Source of the DNA: JACKHO01 sp041398745
GTDB taxonomy: Bacteria; Planctomycetota; Planctomycetia; Planctomycetales; Planctomycetaceae
NCBI GenBank assembly: GCA_041398745.1
Contig: JAWKUB010000006.1
Coordinates: forward strand, 372,001-436,000
Length of the DNA: 64,000 nt
Direction: 5' to 3'
A program made the translations under genes and the position numbers. The notes beneath the pieces are model-generated. The model saw nothing but the letters and a program-made list of their open reading frames with translations. It made no database searches and was not told where the DNA came from. Below are positions 34,533-42,766 of this stretch, piece by piece (within the stretch, counting starts at the first letter, position 1; each line of letters begins with the position of its first letter).

Positions 34533-35948
34533 ATGCGATCAATGCGTCGAACCATTCTCTCAGCCGCAGCCGTTCTGGCTGTCTCGTGTTCCTTCGTGGG
34601 GCGCGTTTCCGCGCAGGAGGACTTCTTCCTCCTCAGCGACGAAAAACTCCTCTCAGAACTGCAAGGTCAGAAATGGGGTGACAACTGGACGTCATCTGTC
34701 GGCGGAGCACTCCGCTATCGCTACATCGACGAACAGAATCGCCTCCGCCCGCCGTTGGCCGCTGGACAGTCTGACTATCAGCAGTGGCGGTTTAATCCTT
34801 ACGTCGAAGTGAAGTACGGCAACGACATTACGTTTTACGTCGAAGGAATTGATGCCTCGACATTTGGTGAAACACTCCCCGAAGTTGCCATCGACACCAA
34901 TCGATTCGACCTCCTGCAATACTATGCCGATTTCAACCTGATCGACTTTGACGACGACAGCTCTCTGCACTTCAAAGTCGGGCGTCAATTCCTGATTTAC
35001 GGCACTCAGCACCTGATTTCGAACCTTGGATGGGGTAACACGTTCCGCAACTTCGAAGGTGGTAAACTTTACTACACCAGCAGTGACTGGAATATTGACG
35101 CGTTCCTCGTCCGTCCCGTCCATGAACCGTCCGCTGCCGTACATCCCACCAGCTTCGATTCTCCGGACCAAAGTCGGATGTTCACTGGGGTCTATTCGAC
35201 CTACAAAGGTTTCGAGAACAAGACGATTGACATCTACTGGTTGTGGTTCCGTGAACAGGAAGACCGGATGGACCGTATTGAAGGAAATCGCCACACCATT
35301 GGTGCTCGCTACGCTGGGTCCATGCCACTTGAGTCGGCCAGTGGCGACAAATACTCCTTCCTGTGGGACCTGGAAAGCGGCCTGCAGTTTGGTAAGGAAG
35401 ACTTCAATGGTGTCATGAATGAGGACATCCGAGCCGCGTTTGTTTCAGCGAACGGCGGACTCAAATTCAGTGACATGCCTTGGACACCGACCCTCAATGG
35501 AATCTTCTGGTACGGATCTGGTGACAGCACACCAGGAAACGGAACCAACAACACGGTCAGCAGCTTGTTCCCGCTTGGCCACGCCTACTGGGGACAAATC
35601 GACAACTTCAACGGCTCCAACCTGCTCGATTATGGCGTGCACCTGACGGTGAACCCGACGGAGAAGTTTTCGTTCCTGGCTGGCTGGCACCTGTTCAACA
35701 AGGCCGCTGAGAACGACGCCATCTATAATATTGCCGGCGCACCATTCGGTGGAGTCAGCACAACATCTGGCAGCCTGGGTCAGGAGCTTGATTTGGTTGC
35801 AACGTATAAGCTCAACAAGAACTTCACGCTGCAGGCCGGTTACTTCCACTTCTGGTACGGTGATGCCGTCACCATGAACCCGAACGCCGTCGTTGCGGCC
35901 CGCGGTGATGCCGACCAAGTCTACCTGTCCGCCGACTGGGCGTTCTAG
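34533..35948 (+). CDS. outer-membrane porin-like protein (alginate-export fold)
   Basis: 471 residues from the ATG at 34533; ATGs three codons on or fifteen codons back are alternatives. The signal peptide RRTILSAAAVLAVSCSFVGRVSA ends before QEDFF. The rest is a series of amphipathic beta-strands rich in Tyr, Trp, Asn and Gly (ALRYRYIDEQ, FKVGRQFLIYGTQHL, GGKLYYTSSDWNIDAFLVRP) and the chain ends VYLSADWAF with a terminal aromatic, typical of outer-membrane barrels. The family is the alginate-export/AlgE-like barrel. Divergent from the nitrate operon across a 490-bp region, so a role as nitrate channel is a reasonable inference but not shown. Confidence 0.8.
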   Translation: MRSMRRTILSAAAVLAVSCSFVGRVSAQEDFFLLSDEKLLSELQGQKWGDNWTSSVGGALRYRYIDEQNRLRPPLAAGQSDYQQWRFNPYVEVKYGNDITFYVEGIDASTFGETLPEVAIDTNRFDLLQYYADFNLIDFDDDSSLHFKVGRQFLIYGTQHLISNLGWGNTFRNFEGGKLYYTSSDWNIDAFLVRPVHEPSAAVHPTSFDSPDQSRMFTGVYSTYKGFENKTIDIYWLWFREQEDRMDRIEGNRHTIGARYAGSMPLESASGDKYSFLWDLESGLQFGKEDFNGVMNEDIRAAFVSANGGLKFSDMPWTPTLNGIFWYGSGDSTPGNGTNNTVSSLFPLGHAYWGQIDNFNGSNLLDYGVHLTVNPTEKFSFLAGWHLFNKAAENDAIYNIAGAPFGGVSTTSGSLGQELDLVATYKLNKNFTLQAGYFHFWYGDAVTMNPNAVVAARGDADQVYLSADWAF

Positions 35949-36052
35949 ACACCGCTCACGTCGCCCTCGGAGTGAATTGGTAGTGCCGCAATCCAATTGT
36001 CCAACGACCCTCATCCTGTCGACATCGCAACGCTCATCAAACCTTCAGAAAG

Positions 36053-36385
36053 TCACCGTCCGGAAAGAGCATCTTTGCGAGGACCGTCGTCCCCTGAGCT
36101 CAAACCACAGAGCAGGCGGACAATTGCGTTCTCGGAGAGACTGGTTCGGTCGGTCTCTAACTCCACGCGACGGATTCCACTCGTACCCAGCGGTGCTTCT
36201 TGACCCGCTTGCAGCCAACCGTTTTGTTCGAGATACTTCCGTACCGCTGTGACGGCGTCAGCCCAGACGCCGAAGTAGTGCAACTTTCCTCGCATCTGCT
36301 TGCACCACCCCCTTTTTGGGGGGCGTTCTGCAGGAGGGAAATCGACAAGTTTTATGGCATTCCTGTCAGAACCGCTGCATCCCAT
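36053..36385 (-). pseudogene. remnant of a site-specific integrase
   Basis: A 110-codon open stretch whose central part (PPKRGWCKQMRGKLHYFGVWADAV, split here as PPKRGWCKQ, MRGKLHYFGVW and KYLEQNGWLQAGQ) resembles the N-terminal arm-binding region of planctomycete tyrosine integrases, where KKIRGKLHYFGxW...ALxKYLxQxxDLxAG is recurrent. The catalytic domain is missing and residues past LQAGQ no longer match. It lies about 90 bp from a tRNA-Leu gene on the opposite strand, a classic integration target. I read it as the scar of a lost integrative element. The family match is from memory. Confidence 0.55.
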
Positions 36386-36472
36386 AATCCGGAATTGTCA
36401 GTTGCCATAGAAGTTGTCGTGACTGCACGCAGCACTCGCTCTGCGGGAAGATTTCAAGTAAAAACACTGGAT

Positions 36473-36558
36473 GGCCGAGTGGCGAAATAGGCAGACGCAC
36501 AGGACTTAAAATCCTGTGGGAGGCAACTCCCGTGCGGGTTCGATCCCCGCCTCGGCTA
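36473..36558 (+). tRNA. tRNA-Leu (anticodon UAA)
   Basis: 86-nt class II tRNA. The acceptor stem GGCCGAG pairs with CTCGGCT (first pair G-U), followed by discriminator A. The D-arm has GGCGAAATAGGCAGACGC, the anticodon stem-loop is ACAGGACTTAAAATCCTGT with TAA, the variable arm is GGGAGGCAACTCCC, and the T-arm is GCGGG-TTCGATC-CCCGC. The long variable arm and anticodon identify leucine. CCA is not encoded. Confidence 0.95.
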
Positions 36559-36600
36559 ATCTCTTCCGGGCAGACCTTATTGACACAACCGTTTCGATTG

Positions 36601-36616
36601 GACGAACCGGTTCGTC
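36601..36616. other. 16-bp perfect palindrome in non-coding region
   Basis: GACGAACCGGTTCGTC, 42 bp after tRNA-Leu. Function unknown. The remaining sequence from 36559 to 37001 has open frames on both strands but none with a recognisable motif or start signal. Confidence 0.4.
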
Positions 36617-37001
36617 GCCTGTGATGTGCGCCAACTGCGCATATTGTGCTAGTCGGCACCTTCGGGATGAGGGAACCACAGTCGCCCTACTGCGGCAGTT
36701 GTTGCCGAATTCGGATGGAATTTTCTTAACAGAAACTCCGATATCCCATGCTGTGCCGAGATCTTCAACTGAGGCAGAGATTTGCCTCGTGACAACTGTT
36801 TGCAGTTGATGTGGTTGAGCATCGTTTGAGGAACGGGGCACATGGAACGGCGTCAAGGAAGGAGGTTTTTCATCCCCTTGAGGATTGTCCTCGATTCGGT
36901 GCCAGAAATTGCATCGATCGATTTATTGTGTCGTGGAGCCCCCCTTGAGTCACTCTCATTTGCCAATTCGTCACCTCATCCGTCACATCGAGAAAACCCG
37001 A

Positions 37002-37451
37002 ATGAACGGGCAGCCTGACGCACCTTCCAGCAAGTCGACACCGCCCTGGATGCAAAGGTTCGTTGACGGAATAACTGATCTGTTCGAGCCATTCAGCGGT
37101 GTTGCTCGGGTCGGTTTTGAATGTGCCCACGCCTCTGAAGCATGGGAAATTTCGGTGTTTCTCGGCGAGAAAGAATTGGTCGGCGGTCCTACAGACGGGC
37201 GAATGGAAGCGACCAATTTTCAGTTCGACTTGTTTGGCATTCGCAACTGCTTTACCGAAATTCAGTCAATGCAGTGGAACGCTTTCCCGAACAGCCATGT
37301 CTGCTTCGATGACGCGGCTGACCTCTCGTTCATTACCGTGGCCGGGCAATACGAAGGAAACTTCATTCGCCTTCAGGTCCATGCCACACCACCAGACTGC
37401 GTTGGTCCCGCACTTCGGGAATACGCTGACGGTCGGGTCGAAATGGTTTAG
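37002..37451 (+). CDS. hypothetical protein
   Basis: 149 residues from the ATG at 37002; the frame is open 39 codons further upstream, but that part is compositionally odd (His/Ile-rich) and lacks a clear start signal. No signal peptide or membrane helix. Alternating hydrophobic patterns (WEISVFLGEKELVG, NFIRLQVHATP) suggest a small mixed alpha/beta or beta-sandwich domain. The Trp/Phe-containing N-terminal segment PWMQRFVDGITDLF looks helical. No family recognised. Convergent with the thioredoxin-like gene, 35 bp between stops. Confidence 0.55.
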   Translation: MNGQPDAPSSKSTPPWMQRFVDGITDLFEPFSGVARVGFECAHASEAWEISVFLGEKELVGGPTDGRMEATNFQFDLFGIRNCFTEIQSMQWNAFPNSHVCFDDAADLSFITVAGQYEGNFIRLQVHATPPDCVGPALREYADGRVEMV

Positions 37452-37486
37452 ACTTCGGCAGAGTGCGAAACGGCGATCGATTGCCT

Positions 37487-39388
37487 TTAATTCGCCTTCA
37501 ACAGTTCGGGAACCATCTTCTTCAGTTCATCGACAGAAGAGTTCGGGGAGACAACGACTCCGCGTTTGTCAATGAGGAAGATGGTTGGCAGTGAGATGAT
37601 TCCAAACTCGATAGCCGGGCGGCTTTCGAGTGCGCCTTCTTCATAAATGTGGGGCCAGGGGACTTTGTACTGTTGGATGTACTGAGCAACGGGAGCGCCG
37701 GGGGCGTCCAGATTCACGCCAACGATTTCAAATCCCTGCCGCTGATAGGTCCGGTAAAGTTCCTGGACCTGTGGCAGGTCTTCCGTGCAGGGCGTACACC
37801 AGGTTGCCCAGAAAATGACAGCCACCACTTTGTTTTGATAGGCACGCAAATCCAGTGTTCCGCCTGAAAGCGAGTTTCCGGCGAGCTGAATTCTCTGTCC
37901 TTTGAGCGTGAGTCGCCGCAGGGCTCCACGTGCTCTGGCGGCGGCATCACTGCTGGCATACTTGCCAATAATGGACTGATACCACTTCTGAGCATCTGTG
38001 CCATTCCCGTTGAACTCGTGCGTAATTGCAAGTTGTAGCATTGCATCTGGGGCATTGCTCGAATTGGGATATTGAGCTGCAAACGCTTCCAGTGACTTCA
38101 GCCAATTCTCCTGAACTCCTTTACGCTGTTCGGCGGTCGCCTTCTGCAAAGCCGTGTTGTATCCCAACAGCATTCGCTGGAAGACCACGAACGACAGCAA
38201 GTCCGCGTCGTCGGGACTCTTACCCAGCGACGTCTCCAGTTGAGCCAATTCCTGTTCACCGTTGGGGTAGCTGTCCATTTGAACCGCCACCGCAATAAAC
38301 TCAATTTGTTGCCGCAGCCAGAGTGTTCGATCTTCTTTCGAAGTAACCGCAGCAGCGATTTGACCAAGCAGCCGAGCCCGTGAAACGTTGTAGCGGTTCA
38401 CCTCTGCAGCACCCGACTCCGGTGAGGGAGCTTTTGCATCAAGGGCCTGCAACTGTTCGATGAGCTTTTGCACCTCTTCAGAGACGTTCGTCGAGGTCAA
38501 GCTGTCGGGATTCACCATTTGCTGCAGCAGGAGGCCAGCTTCCGCTTCAACGCGGTCCCCTTCGACAGGCTCAGGGACCTGAGTCAGCTTCCACGTGTCG
38601 CCAACCTGGACCATTTCGCCGACCTGGACAAACCCGTTTGTGCCGCTGACGTCGACAATTGCCATGACGTTTTCGTAGACAACCAAATCCTGTGCAGCCT
38701 TTCCCGACTCTGCCGGAATGAGGTTCGGCATGAGCATTGAGCTGTCAAACCGCAGCCAGTTCGTTTGCGGGGTAATCACTTTCGATTGAGAACGAATCTG
38801 GGCCATTTGGGGGCCGGGGCGACGTGTTCTTTCGATGATTTTGTTGGCCAATTCGTCTTTGATTTTCAGTTGCTGCAGGTCTTCCGGAGAAATCAGCACG
38901 GTGCGGAGCAGGTCTTCATCGCCCGCCGCCATCGCCTTCACCGCTTCCCGGGAGGCTTCTTCAGCGGAAATCCGCTTCCAGCGATCAATCCGACCATCTT
39001 CGTTGCTGTCAATGCCCCAACGGCTACCGAGCGTGTTCATCCAACGTGACTGGTCGACTTTGTCGTTCTTGTTTGTGTCGTAATCGCGGTACACCTCGAG
39101 ACCATGCATGAAGTAGCTGAACGTGTCCACGCGTCCGTCGTTGTCGGCGTCGATGAACCGCCGCAAAACCTGACCCTGAGGACTGTATAACAGCCAGCCG
39201 GACTTGCCCTCCGCTTCAATGCGGCACTTGGCCACTTCATCGGCGGCAGGCGTTTCGATTTCGACATCTTTCTGTGCCGGACGGATGTCGAGAATCTGCT
39301 GAACCGTCACCTGGGCGCGAGCGACAGATGAGAACAGAAGGAAAACTGACAAACAGGCAAGGGCAAAGCGAACCGGCAAACGGGACAT
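37487..39388 (-). CDS. TlpA-like thioredoxin-fold protein with N-terminal calcium-type loops
   Basis: 633 residues. A Sec signal peptide (residues 1-25, ending ARAQ) is followed by a region with three Asp-rich loops (DADNDGRVD, DTNKNDKVD, DSNEDGRID) like those of calcium-binding repeats. A long helical middle (residues about 120-480) contains TPR-like stretches. The C-terminal 140 residues are a TlpA/ResA-type thioredoxin domain with the redox motif WATWCTPC and the cis-proline segment ISLPTIFLID. Such domains act as periplasmic thiol-disulfide oxidoreductases. The large N-terminal part is not found in ordinary TlpA proteins (about 190 residues), and its role is unknown. Confidence 0.88.
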   Translation of the reverse strand: MSRLPVRFALACLSVFLLFSSVARAQVTVQQILDIRPAQKDVEIETPAADEVAKCRIEAEGKSGWLLYSPQGQVLRRFIDADNDGRVDTFSYFMHGLEVYRDYDTNKNDKVDQSRWMNTLGSRWGIDSNEDGRIDRWKRISAEEASREAVKAMAAGDEDLLRTVLISPEDLQQLKIKDELANKIIERTRRPGPQMAQIRSQSKVITPQTNWLRFDSSMLMPNLIPAESGKAAQDLVVYENVMAIVDVSGTNGFVQVGEMVQVGDTWKLTQVPEPVEGDRVEAEAGLLLQQMVNPDSLTSTNVSEEVQKLIEQLQALDAKAPSPESGAAEVNRYNVSRARLLGQIAAAVTSKEDRTLWLRQQIEFIAVAVQMDSYPNGEQELAQLETSLGKSPDDADLLSFVVFQRMLLGYNTALQKATAEQRKGVQENWLKSLEAFAAQYPNSSNAPDAMLQLAITHEFNGNGTDAQKWYQSIIGKYASSDAAARARGALRRLTLKGQRIQLAGNSLSGGTLDLRAYQNKVVAVIFWATWCTPCTEDLPQVQELYRTYQRQGFEIVGVNLDAPGAPVAQYIQQYKVPWPHIYEEGALESRPAIEFGIISLPTIFLIDKRGVVVSPNSSVDELKKMVPELLKAN

Positions 39389-39562
39389 CGCATCACTCCG
39401 TTATTTCTTGCGATGGTGTTGAATTCAAATGAACAGACGCACAGCTTAGAGAAGGACGGCGATTGAGTCAGTGGCAATTTCCCGGATTTGTGGCGTTCAA
39501 AACCGACGTTCCCGCGAAATCTACGGAAAACTCATTTCCATAGGAGGCGAATGTGGCTTTTG

Positions 39563-41005
39563 CTATGAGCTGGCCTGCGGGACATCACTCCACTTCAACT
39601 CGTGCGGCAGCACGCCATTTTTCAGTGATTGTGCCGCCGCCAGACCCGCCGCTTCGCCAAGGGCCACGGCATTTCCCGTGACGCGGTAGCTCGAATGTGC
39701 GATGAAATCGCCGCTAATGCAGCGGCCAGCCATGAGGAGACCATCGACATCGGCGGCGACGAGCGCCGGATAAGGGATGTCGTACGGCTTGAGTCCACCC
39801 TGTTTGAAACTTTGATCGACTTCCTGATTGCCCGCCGTCGAGAGGGCATGGACATCAATGGGGAAAGTCGCCCGGCAAACGGCTTCGGGATGCCGCAGAC
39901 CTGCTGCCAAATCAGCGGCAGTCACTTCGTAGCGGCCGCGAATACGGCGTCCTTCCCGTATGCCAATTTGTTCGGCGGTGGCAACAACGGCAATGTCGCT
40001 CCACGGGCCGCCCAGTTTTCGCAGTCCCGAAACGATGTCGTGGACTTCGCGACGGGCTCGAATGGTCGCCTCGCTAATGGCTTCGACGTCAAAAGCGGAA
40101 ACTCCGTACTCGTGGTTGGTCATAATCGAGTAAATGCCGCTGTGCAAATGCCGCAGCGTTGGGGCTCGATACGAGGGATTAATTCCGGAATCTTCCATCA
40201 AGTTCAGCAAATTCCGTTTCGCTTCCGAACCCGTCTCCCTGATGTATTGCCGGATGGCATTGGGATCAACTCCCGTCAGCAGGGCCAGCATGGACATGGG
40301 CTGGCAGGTACAATCAGCGCCGACGCCGACATCAAACTGGCAGCCAGCCTGAGCAGCCAGGTCGCCATCGCCGGTGCAGTCGATGAATCGATCAGCCACC
40401 CACGCCTGCCGACCCGATTTCGATTCTGTGACGATTGCGGCAAGGCGATTGTTTGAATCAGTCACTGCACCCACAACGCGGGTATGCAGCAGAATGCGGA
40501 CACCCGCGTCGACGAGCAATTCTTCCAGAACCAGCTTGGCGATTTCGGGATCGTACACGGTCCCGCTTGAAGACTTGGCCACAGCGCTCCCCCGTTCGGC
40601 GAAGAGCTGCAGCAGTTCTTTCATGATCCCGCTCTTGTTACTGCCGTCGAGGATTTTCGTCAGCAGTCCAGCGGTCCACACGCCTCCGAGACATCCGGCA
40701 AGTTCCACCAGCCGAACATCAGCCCCCGCCCGCGCCGCAGCCAACGCCGCCGCCACACCTGCAGGACCACCACCACACACCAGCACACTTGACCGGCCTG
40801 CCACGGGGATTTCGCGTGGTGCTTCCGTCAGCGACGTCAGCTCAGCCGACAATGCACCACTCGTCCGCAATACGTCGCCGGAAACCTTGCCTGTTGTGTC
40901 AGTCGAACCGTTGGCCGCCAACGTTAATCCGGTCTGACTGAGTACGGCCCCTGCGACGACAGATTTCAAAAACGTGCGGCGGGGTTGTGAGGCGGGATTG
41001 GTCAT
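39563..41005 (-). CDS. Tat-exported FAD-dependent oxidoreductase
   Basis: 480 residues. A twin-arginine signal (PRRTFLKSVVAGAVL) points to export of the folded flavoprotein. The dinucleotide-binding motif is VLVCGGGPAGVAAALAAARAG followed by LVELAGCLGGVWTAG, the N-terminal pattern of the FAD_oxidored family (PF12831). FIDCTGDGDLAAQAG and the C-terminal GRCISGDFIAHSSYRVTGNAVALGEAAGLAAA are further FAD blocks. These proteins are common in planctomycetes, often near sugar or glycan catabolism genes, but here no such neighbour is present. Substrate unknown. Single gene with free flanks. Confidence 0.88.
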   Translation of the reverse strand: MTNPASQPRRTFLKSVVAGAVLSQTGLTLAANGSTDTTGKVSGDVLRTSGALSAELTSLTEAPREIPVAGRSSVLVCGGGPAGVAAALAAARAGADVRLVELAGCLGGVWTAGLLTKILDGSNKSGIMKELLQLFAERGSAVAKSSSGTVYDPEIAKLVLEELLVDAGVRILLHTRVVGAVTDSNNRLAAIVTESKSGRQAWVADRFIDCTGDGDLAAQAGCQFDVGVGADCTCQPMSMLALLTGVDPNAIRQYIRETGSEAKRNLLNLMEDSGINPSYRAPTLRHLHSGIYSIMTNHEYGVSAFDVEAISEATIRARREVHDIVSGLRKLGGPWSDIAVVATAEQIGIREGRRIRGRYEVTAADLAAGLRHPEAVCRATFPIDVHALSTAGNQEVDQSFKQGGLKPYDIPYPALVAADVDGLLMAGRCISGDFIAHSSYRVTGNAVALGEAAGLAAAQSLKNGVLPHELKWSDVPQASS

Positions 41006-41164
41006 AGTTTGAAGTTCTCTTTTACCACACTTCTGTCAGGACATGTCGTTGGATCAAACCGGTATCGTAGCTCATTCTGCAATGTGTCATCATACAATGT
41101 CCGAACAGGAAACAACTCGTGTTACCCGAAAGACTGACCGGTTGCCGATGAGAGCGAAGCTACA

Positions 41165-41449
41165 ATGGACTTTCAAGTTGTATTTGAGCGTGAGTTGCAC
41201 ATAACGCAAGGGGACACGGAGCGTGTTGGAGTGCTGCGAATTTCATGCGACAACGACACGGCGGCGGGCTTTTGCCGGTGCATGTTTTCGATTCCTGTTA
41301 TCCAGGAACAAATGCGACCAAGTTACGGAGACGATATGCTCCAGGCCTTGGTGCTGGCATTGCGGAGCATTCGCAGTCAAATTGAAGGTGCCGAGGAGCG
41401 CGGTATTGTCATTTGGTGGGCCGAACCCGGCGACCGTGGCGCGTTGTAG
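41165..41449 (+). CDS. small hypothetical protein
   Basis: 94 residues, ATG at 41165. Pattern: beta-rich first half (FQVVFERELHI, VGVLRISCDN, CRCMFSIPVI) then a helix DDMLQALVLALRSIRSQIEGAE and a final strand GIVIWWAEPGD. The G-D-D-x-x-Q-A-L-x-L-A-L core resembles small DUF6968-like proteins, recalled from memory and not certain. No signal peptide. First of four small plus-strand genes. Confidence 0.55.
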   Translation: MDFQVVFERELHITQGDTERVGVLRISCDNDTAAGFCRCMFSIPVIQEQMRPSYGDDMLQALVLALRSIRSQIEGAEERGIVIWWAEPGDRGAL

Positions 41450-41516
41450 CCGGATGGTCGGGGACCAAGCCCGGCGTTCGAGAACTTCTACGTGAATTGT
41501 GAGTGAAAGGACTCGC

Positions 41517-41876
41517 ATGAGACAGACCAAGCAGTTTTGCCGATGTTCATTGCTCTTACTGTACGTGTCTGCCATTGGTTGTGCGTCACCGCCGAGCAGC
41601 AGTACTGCTCCAGAAATGGGTGGTTACGAGCTGGCGGAACTGATGGAAGAAACCATTGTCGTCGGGACAAGTTTTGACGACGCGAGTGAGGTTCTGTCCC
41701 AGCACGGGTTCACCAAGCTAAAACGAATGATAGACCAGGAAAACAGATACTGGGCGTCAAAAGACGTACCGGACCAATGGCCTGTGTCGATTTATGTCAA
41801 AGTCGAATTGGAGGTCGACGAAGTGAGACAGATTGTTGAAAATGTTGATGTGAGTTGTGAAGGAAACGGATTATAG
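41517..41876 (+). CDS. small putative lipoprotein
   Basis: 119 residues. The ATG at 41517 has GAAAGG 6 nt upstream; a GTG six codons earlier is possible. The N-terminus RQTKQFCRCSLLLLYVSAIGC is a signal peptide with a near-lipobox (AIGC, lacking the usual Leu at -3). The mature part is acidic and probably alpha/beta (VGTSFDDASEVLSQHGFTKLK, then SIYVKVELEVDEV). No family recognised. Confidence 0.6.
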   Translation: MRQTKQFCRCSLLLLYVSAIGCASPPSSSTAPEMGGYELAELMEETIVVGTSFDDASEVLSQHGFTKLKRMIDQENRYWASKDVPDQWPVSIYVKVELEVDEVRQIVENVDVSCEGNGL

Positions 41877-41950
41877 GCCAGTTGTGTGAGAAGTATTCTG
41901 GAGGGCCACGGCCTCCAGTTGGCACCGTAAATGTTCATCAGAGTGTCGCC

Positions 41951-42385
41951 ATGTCGCCGAGCCGTTCTCCATTCAGCGCCGAAATGGTAAAAATGGTCGA
42001 GCATGCATCTCGCACTGAATCCACCTGTGGCAGCGTCTATGTGACAACGGTCGACTTGTTAATCGCGATGCTTGAGTTGGGCGACGATTCGGTGGTCGAG
42101 GTGTTTCAAGAACTGGGGCACGATATCGACTCTCTCCCTGATTTGCTTCGGGAGCGTTCAAGCAGTCCGGAACGGTGGACGGAGGTTTCTGCCTCGGACC
42201 TTACGAATGGCGTAGGCGGTGTTTTAATGGAATCTGTCGTTGTCGCTCTTTCCCAAGGATTGACGCAGGCGGAGAATCGACACGTACTACTTTCCATTCT
42301 GAAAATAGAAGACTGCACCGCTCGAATTGTGCTGGCAGAGCTCAACGTCAACGTCGATGCACTTGTGGATGCCTTAAGCCGATGA
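41951..42385 (+). CDS. stand-alone Clp N-terminal-domain protein
   Basis: 144 residues from ATG 41951; earlier in-frame starts exist. The sequence FSAEMVKMVEHASRTES...VTTVDLLIAMLE and the second block LMESVVVALSQGLTQAENRHVLLSIL form the two repeats of the Clp N-terminal (ClpR) fold, which binds substrates or adaptors for ClpA/ClpC. There is no ATPase domain, so it could act as an adaptor or decoy. The stop overlaps the next start by 4 bp (ATGA), showing coupling. The helical repeats are divergent, so family assignment is moderate. Confidence 0.6.
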   Translation: MSPSRSPFSAEMVKMVEHASRTESTCGSVYVTTVDLLIAMLELGDDSVVEVFQELGHDIDSLPDLLRERSSSPERWTEVSASDLTNGVGGVLMESVVVALSQGLTQAENRHVLLSILKIEDCTARIVLAELNVNVDALVDALSR

Positions 42386-42636
42386 TTGACACCAATTCCG
42401 ACTCGTGGCAGAGAGAACTCCAGGAGTTCTCGGACTTGGTCGACAAGTGCAAATGCATAGATAAATGCATAGATGATGTCGTCCGGGAATTCGGCCCACC
42501 TTACGAAGAGATTCCATTGCGTGAAGACAACTCCGTCGTTCAATACCGATTCCGGGGCGACTGGGAGTTGCTAACGCTTGTCGCCATTTGCCGTTCCGAC
42601 GAGTCGATTGAATTGATCGCGGAGCCACGGGAGTGA
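42382..42636 (+). CDS. small hypothetical protein coupled to Clp-N-like gene
   Basis: 84 residues. The ATG overlaps the preceding stop (ATGA), which sets the start even though the frame is open far upstream. The N-terminal helix contains a duplicated KCID unit encoded by a 12-bp tandem repeat (AAATGCATAGAT twice, 42451-42474). The rest alternates strands (VVQYRFRGDWELLTLVAIC). Not recognised. Confidence 0.55.
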   Translation: MIDTNSDSWQRELQEFSDLVDKCKCIDKCIDDVVREFGPPYEEIPLREDNSVVQYRFRGDWELLTLVAICRSDESIELIAEPRE

Positions 42637-42766
42637 TGGCAGATTGACGCTTCCAGAATACCAAGGCGTTCTCTTTCGCTCATCATTCTGAGCGACTCGA
42701 AACACGCTACGACAACTGGCAATGATCGAGGCCGTCAAGTGCCGACCAAACCTCTCAAATCGCTGG

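Noticed and set aside
36506..36856. 116-codon minus-strand open frame after tRNA-Leu
   Set aside because: Its C-terminal residues are simply the antisense translation of the tRNA gene.
42451..42474. 12-bp tandem duplication as a possible phase-variable repeat
   Set aside because: Only two copies and a multiple of three, so it cannot switch the frame; kept only as a note on the gene.
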